DNA of 7,045 nt from Rickettsiales bacterium (GTDB taxonomy: Bacteria; Pseudomonadota; Alphaproteobacteria; Rickettsiales; Anaplasmataceae), in NCBI GenBank assembly GCA_031266615.1, contig JAISAR010000084.1, forward strand, positions 1 to 7,045. The letters are read 5' to 3'. Position numbers and translations under genes: made by a program. Shown piece by piece: positions 1 to 6,175 of the stretch (position 1 is the stretch's first letter; every line of letters starts with the position of its first letter). The notes under the pieces were generated by a model, which ran no database searches, had not been told where the DNA came from, and saw only the letters and a list, made by a program, of their open reading frames with translations.

Positions 1-3
1 TAC

Positions 4-12
4 TTATCCACA
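4..12 (+). promoter_or_regulatory. Single perfect DnaA-box 9-mer
   Basis: The sequence TTATCCACA is identical to the consensus high-affinity DnaA box. It stands alone: I see no second good box in the window, and it sits at the edge, so what lies to its left is unknown. One 9-mer in an AT-rich region can arise by chance. It could also be part of a cluster that begins outside the window. Confidence 0.25.
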
Positions 13-160
13 GTTATACTAATTTATAAAAGATGTAATCTTAATTTGAATTATTTTGTTATTTTTTATCTTTTTAGTCAAATAACTTGTTGACAATAAA
101 GACAGTATCTGGGATCCAGGATAATACTTTAGTAATAAATATTTAAGAAATTTACTAAAT

Positions 161-322
161 GAAAAAACAAGGCAAAAGAAGCCCTGGTCAATATCTATTT
201 TAATAACTTGGCGTTAATGTCTTATACGCTTGACAAGTAGCTGACCTTGGGGTTGTAAATACCCATAATTTCATAATAAGGGAAATGTTGAAGTTTGTCA
301 AGCAATTTTTTGTAAAAAAAAT
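161..322 (+). repeat. Diverged copy A of a palindromic dispersed repeat
   Basis: This stretch shares two ordered blocks with the copy at 349-640. The first is an A-run followed by CAAAAGAA at 161-180 and AACTTGGCGT at 205-214. The second is an ACCCA...TAAGGG...TTGTCAAG...TTTTTTG block at about 260-317, which aligns by eye with only a few gaps to 578-632. It lacks the AGACATGCAGTG block found in the other two copies, so it looks like an older or internally deleted member. It carries no coding frame. Confidence 0.5.
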
Positions 323-325
323 GAG

Positions 326-347
326 ATTGGTTAAATTTTTAACTAAT
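326..347. other. 22-bp near-perfect hairpin between repeat copies
   Basis: The arms ATTGGTTAAA (326-335) and TTTAACTAAT (338-347) are complementary over 10 bp with one G-T wobble and a 2-base centre. On the minus strand the hairpin is followed after CTCA by eight T, so it could act as a minus-strand terminator. No minus-strand gene ends close by, however. It more likely belongs to the surrounding repeat structure. Confidence 0.45.
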
Positions 348-348
348 T

Positions 349-640
349 GAAAAAAAAGACAAAAGAAACCCCGCAATGTGAGTTGTTTACTGTTCTCTCA
401 AAAACTTGGCGTCCGGTTCTCTCTTACACCGCTTAGTAAGCGAGGCTCAGCTAATGTAGACAAAAATTTATAAAGACATGCAGTGTCCATGCTGCAAAAA
501 TTAAACATAACACACCTTGTTTTATACTGTGCTTTTGTCACTTAATACGAAGATTAAAGATAAATTTTAGGCCTAAAACACCCACAACTCTATTGTAAGG
601 GGGCTGGCGAAGGTTGTCAAGTAGTTTTTTTGTTTTTGTT
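349..640 (+). repeat. Copy B of a palindromic dispersed repeat, longest copy
   Basis: The region starts with an A-run and GACAAAAG (358-365). It continues with AACTTGGCGT (403-412), a CGCTTA-G-TAAGCG palindrome (430-442), the AGACATGCAGTG block (from 474), TTAAACA, CTTTTGTC (532-539), a perfect 14-bp palindrome TTTTAGGCCTAAAA (565-578), and a final block with TTGTAAGGGGG (593-603) and TTGTCAAGTAG before a T-run. GACAAAAG and CTTTTGTC are inverted to each other, so the element could fold on itself. The part from about 472 to 640 recurs in inverted orientation at 6880-7037. No transposase or terminal target duplication is visible. I infer a non-coding repeat family of the kind common between Wolbachia genes. 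Confidence 0.7.
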
Positions 641-752
641 GAATAGGAAAGAACTCTGTAAGCGCTCCTTTTGTCCGCAATTGGCGGGTTTGAGTGAATT
701 TGTGATATATTTTACTTGCCTTCCCAATGACGAAAGTTCTAGAGATAGCCAT
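573..752 (-). CDS. Doubtful 59-aa frame embedded in repeat DNA
   Basis: The frame starts at ATG 752-750, with GGAG eight bases upstream, and ends at a TAG that lies inside the 14-bp palindrome of repeat copy B. It begins 16 bases after the stop of the SnoaL-like gene on the same strand, so it could be co-transcribed. The C-terminal third is encoded by repeat sequence that recurs near 6880-6925. The product is basic, with no signal peptide, membrane segment or recognised motif. I think it is a chance or repeat-derived frame rather than a functional gene, and keep it only because its start has a usable ribosome binding site. Confidence 0.2.
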   Translation of the reverse strand: MAISRTFVIGKASKIYHKFTQTRQLRTKGALTEFFPIQQKQKNYLTTFASPLTIELWVF

Positions 753-768
753 GCTCAAAGCTCCAAAG

Positions 769-1212
769 TTATGAGTGGTTCTCAGGTGGCAATGAAGAGT
801 GATGCGATGATATTAGCCATTTATTCTTATCCCATCTGTAAGTAAATGTATAACGAGCACGTAACTCCTTTCCGTCTTTCAGTCTGAAGGTATATAAGCC
901 TGTATCGACAGCTTTATTACATCCAATGTTTATAGTGCGTGATTCAATTTCTGCAGTTGGATATTTAGCTAAAAAATCTTTAAAGTAATCAACACGCTGA
1001 GCACTAGTTGTTCTAGGGCTAGAGGATAAAGTTGGCAGCAATACTGCATCATCAGTGTAGTTTGCGTTAACCTGATAAGCATCGCCAATTTTTAACGAAT
1101 CATTCCAACGATTAAACAACGCTTCGATATCCTGATCACTAGCTTTGACACAACTTCGGTCCCTGGTAAAAACTTGGACTAAAACCAGGATAGCAAGTAA
1201 AAAGCTTAACAT
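769..1212 (-). CDS. Exported SnoaL/NTF2-like protein (CaMKII_AD family, often named SgcJ/EcaC)
   Basis: The 147-aa product is a one-domain cone-shaped-fold protein with a leader. Residues 2-15 are strongly hydrophobic, and VKA at 22-24 before SD suits a signal peptidase I site, so the mature protein should be periplasmic or secreted. The rest follows the CaMKII association-domain pattern in order: ALFNRWNDSL (31-40), YTDDAVLLPT (52-61), a conserved arginine (67), VDYFKDFL (74-81), DTGLYTF (103-109), ARYTFTY (119-125) and the closing KWLISSHHSSLPP (131-143). The substrate or ligand is unknown; 'oxidoreductase' in common database names is not shown by any residue here. A longer frame begins at ATG 1248-1246, but that start has no ribosome site and puts 12 polar residues before the signal peptide. 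The ATG at 1212-1210 has AAGGAG eight bases upstream and is preferred. Confidence 0.85.
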   Translation of the reverse strand: MLSFLLAILVLVQVFTRDRSCVKASDQDIEALFNRWNDSLKIGDAYQVNANYTDDAVLLPTLSSSPRTTSAQRVDYFKDFLAKYPTAEIESRTINIGCNKAVDTGLYTFRLKDGKELRARYTFTYRWDKNKWLISSHHSSLPPENHS

Positions 1213-1220
1213 TGAGATAA

Positions 1221-1226
1221 CTCCTT
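1221..1226 (-). promoter_or_regulatory. Ribosome binding site deciding the SnoaL-like start
   Basis: AAGGAG on the minus strand lies eight bases before ATG 1212-1210. It selects this start over the in-frame ATG 36 bases upstream, and the chosen start places the hydrophobic leader at the N-terminus. Confidence 0.7.
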
Positions 1227-1276
1227 TTTTACACGCCCTGTTCCACATACCACTCTACAAAAATTAAAAACACTAT

Positions 1277-1305
1277 TCTATAACACAAAAATTAATTAAC
1301 TACAA
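1277..1305 (-). promoter_or_regulatory. Candidate promoter of the SnoaL-like gene
   Basis: On the minus strand TTGTAG (1305-1300) and TATAGA (1282-1277) are separated by 17 bp, with an overlapping TAGAAT. The match to the sigma-70 pattern is modest. A separate promoter is expected because the gene lies behind the terminator-like hairpin of its upstream neighbour. Confidence 0.3.
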
Positions 1306-1333
1306 AAGCTAAGTTACTGCCTTATTAACAGGA

Positions 1334-1365
1334 CAATAGAAAAGAATAGACATACCGTCTATTCT
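1334..1365 (-). terminator. Intrinsic terminator of the 511-aa gene
   Basis: AGAATAGAC (1343-1351) and GTCTATTCT (1357-1365) form a perfect 9-bp stem with a 5-base loop. On the minus strand a T-rich tail follows directly (TTTTCTATTG, including the last stem base). The stem starts 12 bases after the TGA of the 511-aa gene, the right place for an intrinsic terminator. The T-tract is interrupted, so termination may be partial. Confidence 0.6.
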
Positions 1366-1377
1366 CTAGGGCAAATT

Positions 1378-2913
1378 TCAAGGCATAGTAACCTTTTCCC
1401 TTTCTGTACCTGAGATTCTTCTTAATTCTTCACGCATTACCCAAGAATCCATTTGCTTTCTATCAGATTGACCTATTACTTCAGAACACATCGATTTTCC
1501 AGATCTGACAAAAGATCCTTGCTCTATAGCCTCACTAACTGGCAACCCTCCTAGTAAGCAATTCTTTCCTATTTTTTCATTACAGTTTTTTAATTGCTCT
1601 AGCAGATCTTGACTGTTTATTTTTACCCTTATGAGATTTGTGTCTTGCGTGTCAGGATATAATCTCACTTCTAATTCTCCCAAACTGGTGAAGAAAATTA
1701 ATACTATATCGCTACCATCTGTAAGATCTGTGTAATCTCTTGTTCCTTCCTCGTTTTCAATTCTAACTACGTTTTCTCCAATTTCGAGTATGCTAACACT
1801 TAAATTTAAATTTTTGACTTCTTCGTTATTTAGAATTCTTGCAACTTCAATAACACTATCTTGTGGATACTTCGCATAAAAACATCCATTATCCCTATCT
1901 ACTTTTAACCTATCCTTTTGAGCTTGTTCACTTTTGTTTACAATACTTTCGTATGCTATATTTTTTAGCCTGTTATCAATTTCCTCACATTCTGCAAAAA
2001 CCTCATAACTGAACCCATAAGTTGCATATAATAATCTATCATCATAAAAGGAACTGCGTTTTACTCTTCCACCTCTTAATAGTAAATCACTCATGATATT
2101 GCGTGTAATCTCTATATTCTTATCGTCTGTTAATTCATTCGATATATCCTCATAAGATGGTAATTCTTCATGCTGTGGTATTCTATCAAGGATATTTATT
2201 ATCTCTTTGAATACCAAGCTTGTCACAGTATGTTTACTGTCACTACATTTTAAATTTAGTCTTATTCCTTTTTGCAAATATTTATCTATTACATACTTCA
2301 CACGGTTTAAAGAAGTATTTGTAAGATCTTTACGCTTACCTTCCTTGTAATCCTGATCATTTTTTTCTGTCACATCTGCTAACTCTTTACAAAATTCATC
2401 AACGAGACCTTTCTCATTTTTAGTTAATGTAGGATCTAGATTAATTAAAGCTGAGTCTTTTGAACTGATAGGGTAATAACTACTTGGACTAATAGGATAA
2501 TAATAATCGCTTTCCAAATCTGAATCACTGTCATCAGTTGAGCTATCATCAATTTTGCTCTGATCTGACAGCACATGCCCTACACATGTGTCAGCAATCT
2601 TCTCAGTTTCATGGTTCTGATCAAAGTCGTGGAGTTCCGGACGATCACTTATCCCCTGAAGAAACGAGCTGTAATCACCTAAATCTGCTATGTCATTTTC
2701 AGAAATTGGACAGTCATCAGAGTTCTTTGATCCTGTATCCGGCCGCTGTAAATTCAATAGCCCAGATATAACACACCCGTCAGTTTGCTCTAACTCTTGA
2801 TAGTCAATTTGCCCTTCCCTACAATCTTGAGTACTTTCTTTTAGCCTTTGGTTTCTATCTCGCTTACTAACAGATTCTTCAATACGTTTTGTTGACTCCG
2901 TAATAGTAACCAT
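1378..2913 (-). CDS. Orphan acidic 511-aa protein of unknown function, possible secreted effector
   Basis: I do not recognise this protein. From the chosen start, residues 1-60 are charged and probably helical. Residues 60-135 are acidic and probably disordered, ending in an Asp/Ser tract (122-136) such as DDSSTDDSDSD. YYYPIS (137-142) and YYPIS (146-150) then repeat, giving a tyrosine-rich patch. Residues 160-340 look helical and mixed-charge, 340-440 contain likely beta strands around VLIFFTSLGELEVRLYPD, and the last 40 residues are hydrophilic with a basic and acidic tail. There is no signal peptide, membrane segment or catalytic motif. The frame stays open upstream to a GTG at 3039, but the ATG at 2913-2911 has a strong AGGAGG and the upstream 42 residues look like translated promoter DNA. 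A soluble orphan with a disordered acidic part, tyrosine repeats and no export leader fits a type IV effector of an intracellular symbiont, but that is inference. Confidence 0.7.
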   Translation of the reverse strand: MVTITESTKRIEESVSKRDRNQRLKESTQDCREGQIDYQELEQTDGCVISGLLNLQRPDTGSKNSDDCPISENDIADLGDYSSFLQGISDRPELHDFDQNHETEKIADTCVGHVLSDQSKIDDSSTDDSDSDLESDYYYPISPSSYYPISSKDSALINLDPTLTKNEKGLVDEFCKELADVTEKNDQDYKEGKRKDLTNTSLNRVKYVIDKYLQKGIRLNLKCSDSKHTVTSLVFKEIINILDRIPQHEELPSYEDISNELTDDKNIEITRNIMSDLLLRGGRVKRSSFYDDRLLYATYGFSYEVFAECEEIDNRLKNIAYESIVNKSEQAQKDRLKVDRDNGCFYAKYPQDSVIEVARILNNEEVKNLNLSVSILEIGENVVRIENEEGTRDYTDLTDGSDIVLIFFTSLGELEVRLYPDTQDTNLIRVKINSQDLLEQLKNCNEKIGKNCLLGGLPVSEAIEQGSFVRSGKSMCSEVIGQSDRKQMDSWVMREELRRISGTEREKVTMP

Positions 2914-2917
2914 ACCA

Positions 2918-2923
2918 CCTCCT
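2918..2923 (-). promoter_or_regulatory. Strong ribosome binding site deciding the 511-aa start
   Basis: AGGAGG on the minus strand lies four bases before ATG 2913-2911. The longer GTG start at 3039 has only a poorly spaced AAGGTAG next to it. This site is the main reason for annotating 511 rather than 553 residues. Confidence 0.7.
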
Positions 2924-2941
2924 AACCTAGACAGATAATAT

Positions 2942-2969
2942 ATTGTATACAACATACAGCATGAGTAAA
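2942..2969 (-). promoter_or_regulatory. Candidate promoter of the 511-aa gene
   Basis: TTTACT (2969-2964) and TACAAT (2947-2942) are separated by 16 bp on the minus strand. Transcription would start some 20 bases before the ribosome site. If this promoter is used, the upstream GTG start at 3039 cannot be translated, which agrees with the shorter protein. Confidence 0.4.
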
Positions 2970-3172
2970 GCTTAAATTTATATGTAAAATATATTTTTAT
3001 ACTAGCATCAAAGCTTGTTGCTTTTTTCAAAGCCGGCACCTACCTTTTTTAGAAAAATGGTAGAGGGTTATAGAAAGTAGAAGATTTTGAATAAATAATT
3101 AGATGTAAAAAACGGTGTATAGTTAGTAAAATAGGCTGTTATAGTGAGTTTTGTGATATATCAGAATCAATA

Positions 3173-3248
3173 TGGTGGGCAATGACAGACTTGAACTGCC
3201 GACCTCCTCGGTGTAAACGAGATGCTCTACCAGCTGAGCTAATTGCCC
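3173..3248 (-). tRNA. tRNA-Val, anticodon UAC
   Basis: The minus strand folds into a complete cloverleaf. The acceptor stem GGGCAAT/ATTGCCC has 7 perfect pairs, followed by TA at positions 8-9. The D arm is GCTC...GAGC, the anticodon stem TCTCG/CGAGG contains one T-G pair, and the loop TTTACAC gives anticodon TAC (UAC, valine). The T arm is GGCAG-TTCAAGT-CTGTC. The discriminator is A, and CCA is encoded at 3175-3173. The gene stands alone, divergent from gyrA, with a good promoter immediately upstream. I found no clear terminator after its 3' end. Confidence 0.96.
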
Positions 3249-3258
3249 CTTTAGTGTA

Positions 3259-3287
3259 ATTCTATAGCTCAATATTATTATTGTAAA
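3259..3287 (-). promoter_or_regulatory. Promoter of tRNA-Val
   Basis: TTTACA (3287-3282) and TAGAAT (3264-3259) each match the sigma-70 hexamers at 5 of 6 bases and are spaced exactly 17 bp apart. A start about seven bases downstream would leave only a few bases of leader before the mature tRNA end at 3248. This is the best promoter match in the window. Confidence 0.6.
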
Positions 3288-3329
3288 CAAAAAGTAGAAT
3301 CACATGCTGTCTAATTTCTCATTGACCAT

Positions 3330-3357
3330 TTGCTTAACTAAATGTTAAGATTACAAT
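3330..3357 (+). promoter_or_regulatory. Candidate gyrA promoter with an inverted repeat in its spacer
   Basis: TTGCTT (3330-3335) and TACAAT (3352-3357) are 16 bp apart, leaving 22 bases to the gyrA ATG. A perfect inverted repeat, CTTAAC-TAAAT-GTTAAG (3333-3349), overlaps the -35 end and fills most of the spacer, so it could be an operator. A second -35-like TTGACC at 3322-3327 has no good partner at normal spacing. Confidence 0.4.
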
Positions 3358-3379
3358 TACTTCGATTAAAGTATAGAAA

Positions 3380-6091
3380 ATGCAAGACAACATAGTACCA
3401 GTTTCAATAGTGAAAGAGCTGGAAGATTCTTATCTCTCTTACGCAATGAGCGTGATCATAAGCCGGGCTATACCTGACGTGCGGGATGGATTTAAACCTG
3501 TACACAGACGCATATTATATGCAATGGCAAGGGCTGGGTTCGATGCCGGTAAACCATATAAAAAGGCTGCTCGTATAGTTGGGGACGTAATGGGGAAATA
3601 TCACCCACACGGTGACATGGCTATTTATGACTCCTTGGTCAGAATGGCTCAAGATTTCTCTCTTCTTTTACCACTTATTGATGGACAAGGTAACTTTGGT
3701 TCGATAGATGGAGATCCACCAGCTTCGATGCGATATACAGAAGCAAGGCTCCATAGAGTGTCGCACTTTTTATTGAACGATATTGACGAAGATACGGTTG
3801 ACTTTAGGCCAAATTACGATGGAAACGAAACAGAGCCTGTTGTACTACCTGCAGAGTTTCCGAATCTATTGGTAAATGGTGCAAGTGGTGTTGCAGTCGG
3901 TATGGCAACCAACATTCCTTCTCATAACCTTGGTGAGGTAATTGATGCCTGCGTGTTATATATAGATAATCCTGAAGTAACTTTAGATGAATTGCTTGAA
4001 GTGGTGCCGGGGCCAGATTTTCCAACTGGTGGAACGATTCTTGGTAGGTCTGGAATAAGATCAGCATTTGCCACAGGTCGAGGCTCAATTGTTGTACAAG
4101 GTAAAACTCATATAGAAGATCTGCCGCAAGATAGGCAAGCAATAGTTATTGATGAAATACCTTACCAGGTAAATAAAGTAAAATTAATTGAGAAAATAGG
4201 TGAGCTTGTAAAAGAAAAGAAAATTGATGGCATAACTGAAATCCGAGATGAGTCCGATAAGTCCGGCATTAGGGTAGTGATTGATCTTAGGAAAAATACC
4301 GCAGCAGATTTTGTACTGAATCAAATACTGGGCCTTACTCCCCTAAGAAGTAGCTTTAGTGTTAACACTTTGGTTCTGAACAACAACAGACCTGCTTTGA
4401 TATCATTGAAAGGAATCATAGCTGCTTTCGTTGACTTTAGAAAAGAAGTACTAATCAGGAGAACGGAATTTCGTCTAAGAAAAACGAGGGAAAAAGCTCA
4501 TATATATATAGGGCTCTATATTGCAGTCTTGAGCATAGATGAAGTGATAAAAATCATCCGTGGTGCAAAAGATCCTGAGGAAGCAAGCAAAGAGCTTTTA
4601 AATAAGGAATGGAAGACTTCAGCTGAAATAAACACGATTATTAGCTTGATTTCAGACAGTGAGAGCTTTTTAAAAGACGGAGTGTACAGATTAACCGAGC
4701 TGCAGACAAAAGCGATTCTTGACATGAAATTGCAACGCTTAACAGGTCTTGAAAAAGGTAAACTAGAAGCTGAGCTAAATTCAATGATCGACCTGATAAA
4801 AGAATATATCGCTTTTCTTGGCTCAGAAGAAAAATTGATGAAAGAAATAAAAAATAATTTACAAGAAATAAAGAACAGATTTGCTGTACCGCGAAAAACT
4901 TCAATAGAAGAATCAGATATAGACATTGAAGCTGAGGATCTCATTCCACAAGAGGATATGGTGGTGACCGTAACTATGAATGGTTACATTAAGCGCGTGA
5001 AGCTTTCTCACTATAGAACTCAGCGTCGTGGTGGAAAAGGAAAGCTGGGACAGGGATTAAAGGAAGAAGATGTAACCACGAAATTGTTTGTTGGAAATAC
5101 CCACACTAGCCTTTTATTCTTTTCCAATATTGGCAGAGTTTATAGGTTAAAGGTTTATAGATTACCTCTTGCAGAGCCAACAGCACGTGGAAGAGCGCTT
5201 GTTAATGTATTTCCTCTCACTGAAGGTGAAACTATAACTAACATCATGCCGCTCCCAAGTGAGAATGATGAAAATCAGAATATAGTCTTTGCTACTGCTC
5301 ATGGAAACATAAGGCGTAACTCCTTAGCAGATTTTCACTATATTCCAAGTAATGGAAAGATAGCAATAAAGCTCGATGAAGGAGATAAATTAATATCGGT
5401 TAAAGTATGCAACGAAATTGATCACGTTTTACTTTCAACGATGCTTGGAAAAAGCATCAGATTTGTTGTAAGTGATGTTCGCCAATTCAAAAGCCGCAAT
5501 TCAGATGGCGTAAGAGGTATCAAACTTATAAAGAACGACAGCGTGATATCCATGACCATACTAAACGGTATAGGTGTCACAACAGAAACAAAAGAACTTT
5601 ACCTAAAAGTTCCACTTGCAAAAAGACTGGAAGCTGCTACTAATAACGCCATTGATTCTAAGTTAGAAAAGACTTTGAACGATTTGGGAATAGACAGTGA
5701 ATTATTCTTAAAACTTGCGGTGAATGAGGAGTTTATACTAACCATTACCGAAAATGGATTTGGTAAAAGAACTTCTGCGTATGAGTATAGAGTCACCAAT
5801 AGGGGTGGTGTTGGTATCACCAATATTCTTACTACCAGCAGAAACGGCAGTGTCGTTGCTAGTTTTCCAGTTGAGCAGGGTGACAATATAATGCTCATTA
5901 CAGATAAAGGAAAGTTAATTCGCATTTCAGTGGATGATATTAGAATTGCAGGACGTAGCACTCAGGGAGTCACCCTATTTAAAACAGAGAGTAAAGAAAA
6001 GGTGGTGTCAGCAGCAAAAATTGAAGATCCTGGTTCCACTGAAGATAGCACTTCTGAAGAAGTCGGAAACTCTGTCTCCCCTGAGCTGTAG
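3380..6091 (+). CDS. gyrA: DNA gyrase subunit A
   Basis: GyrA is the DNA-breaking and rejoining subunit of gyrase, the A2B2 type II topoisomerase that adds negative supercoils using ATP hydrolysed by GyrB. The 903-aa product is full length. The breakage-reunion domain covers about residues 8-510 and includes DVRDGFKPVHRRILYAM (33-49), GKYHPHGD (72-79), DGQGNFGS (101-108) and the catalytic Tyr119 in SMRYTEARL. The C-terminal DNA-wrapping beta-pinwheel (about 522-870) starts with a canonical GyrA box QRRGGKG (548-554) and shows repeated G-x-x-R blade motifs, followed by a short acidic tail. The residue equivalent to E. coli Ser83 in the quinolone region is Met80, while the Asp87 equivalent is kept (Asp84). 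The ATG lacks a clear Shine-Dalgarno sequence, but the N-terminus aligns with other GyrA proteins. gyrB is not nearby, as is common outside the dnaA-gyrB type of locus. Confidence 0.98.
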   Translation: MQDNIVPVSIVKELEDSYLSYAMSVIISRAIPDVRDGFKPVHRRILYAMARAGFDAGKPYKKAARIVGDVMGKYHPHGDMAIYDSLVRMAQDFSLLLPLIDGQGNFGSIDGDPPASMRYTEARLHRVSHFLLNDIDEDTVDFRPNYDGNETEPVVLPAEFPNLLVNGASGVAVGMATNIPSHNLGEVIDACVLYIDNPEVTLDELLEVVPGPDFPTGGTILGRSGIRSAFATGRGSIVVQGKTHIEDLPQDRQAIVIDEIPYQVNKVKLIEKIGELVKEKKIDGITEIRDESDKSGIRVVIDLRKNTAADFVLNQILGLTPLRSSFSVNTLVLNNNRPALISLKGIIAAFVDFRKEVLIRRTEFRLRKTREKAHIYIGLYIAVLSIDEVIKIIRGAKDPEEASKELLNKEWKTSAEINTIISLISDSESFLKDGVYRLTELQTKAILDMKLQRLTGLEKGKLEAELNSMIDLIKEYIAFLGSEEKLMKEIKNNLQEIKNRFAVPRKTSIEESDIDIEAEDLIPQEDMVVTVTMNGYIKRVKLSHYRTQRRGGKGKLGQGLKEEDVTTKLFVGNTHTSLLFFSNIGRVYRLKVYRLPLAEPTARGRALVNVFPLTEGETITNIMPLPSENDENQNIVFATAHGNIRRNSLADFHYIPSNGKIAIKLDEGDKLISVKVCNEIDHVLLSTMLGKSIRFVVSDVRQFKSRNSDGVRGIKLIKNDSVISMTILNGIGVTTETKELYLKVPLAKRLEAATNNAIDSKLEKTLNDLGIDSELFLKLAVNEEFILTITENGFGKRTSAYEYRVTNRGGVGITNILTTSRNGSVVASFPVEQGDNIMLITDKGKLIRISVDDIRIAGRSTQGVTLFKTESKEKVVSAAKIEDPGSTEDSTSEEVGNSVSPEL

Positions 6092-6119
6092 CAGCGATAG
6101 CTAAAAGTGCAAGTTTTTA

Positions 6120-6149
6120 TTGATTAATCTATAGTATTTAAGCTAAAAT
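6120..6149 (+). promoter_or_regulatory. Candidate petA promoter
   Basis: TTGATT (6120-6125) and TAAAAT (6144-6149) lie 18 bp apart in the 84-bp gap after gyrA, leaving 26 bases to the petA start. No convincing terminator separates the two genes, so read-through from gyrA is also possible. Confidence 0.35.
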
Positions 6150-6175
6150 ATATATTTGTAGCTGAGTAGAGATCG

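Larger units (their letters stand above)
1..768. other. Gene-poor, repeat-rich left intergenic region
   Basis: No frame in these 768 bases resembles a known protein. The stretch is very AT-rich and holds a DnaA-box-like 9-mer at 4-12, a short GGATCC-centred imperfect palindrome near 107-119, two diverged copies of a palindromic repeat, a 22-bp hairpin between them, and one short repeat-embedded minus-strand frame ending at 573. Plus-strand frame 1 is open from base 1 to a TGA at 91-93, but its translation is low-complexity and unrecognised, so I do not call it the tail of a gene. Confidence 0.7.

Noticed and set aside
161..640. Spaced repeats as a possible CRISPR array or an insertion sequence.
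   Set aside because: The two copies are diverged and unequal in length, have no regular spacers and no nearby cas gene; there is no transposase or target-site duplication.
630..845. Plus-strand 71-codon frame.
   Set aside because: It overlaps the end of the SnoaL-like gene antisense, has no ribosome site and no recognisable protein features.
1213..1248. Upstream ATG for the SnoaL-like protein (159 residues).
   Set aside because: No ribosome site precedes it, and it would put polar residues ahead of the signal peptide; the ATG at 1212 has AAGGAG at good spacing.
2538..2771. Plus-strand 77-codon frame opposite the orphan gene.
   Set aside because: It is an antisense shadow with no ribosome site or domain.
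2914..3039. N-terminal extension of the orphan protein to a GTG start (553 residues).
   Set aside because: The GTG has a poorly placed ribosome site, the 42 extra residues look like translated AT-rich promoter DNA, and a strong AGGAGG precedes the ATG at 2913.
3154..3163. Perfect 10-bp palindrome TGATATATCA after the tRNA.
   Set aside because: It is short, made almost only of A and T, and has no T-tract, so chance is the simplest explanation.
3804..5961. Several minus-strand frames of 87-142 codons opposite gyrA.
   Set aside because: They are antisense shadows of the well-conserved gyrA frame and resemble no protein family.
6092..6119. Possible terminator after gyrA (GCTG-TAG-CAGC stem followed later by TTTTT).
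   Set aside because: The stem is only 4 bp, includes the stop codon, and the T-run is about 20 bases away, so it does not look like an intrinsic terminator.
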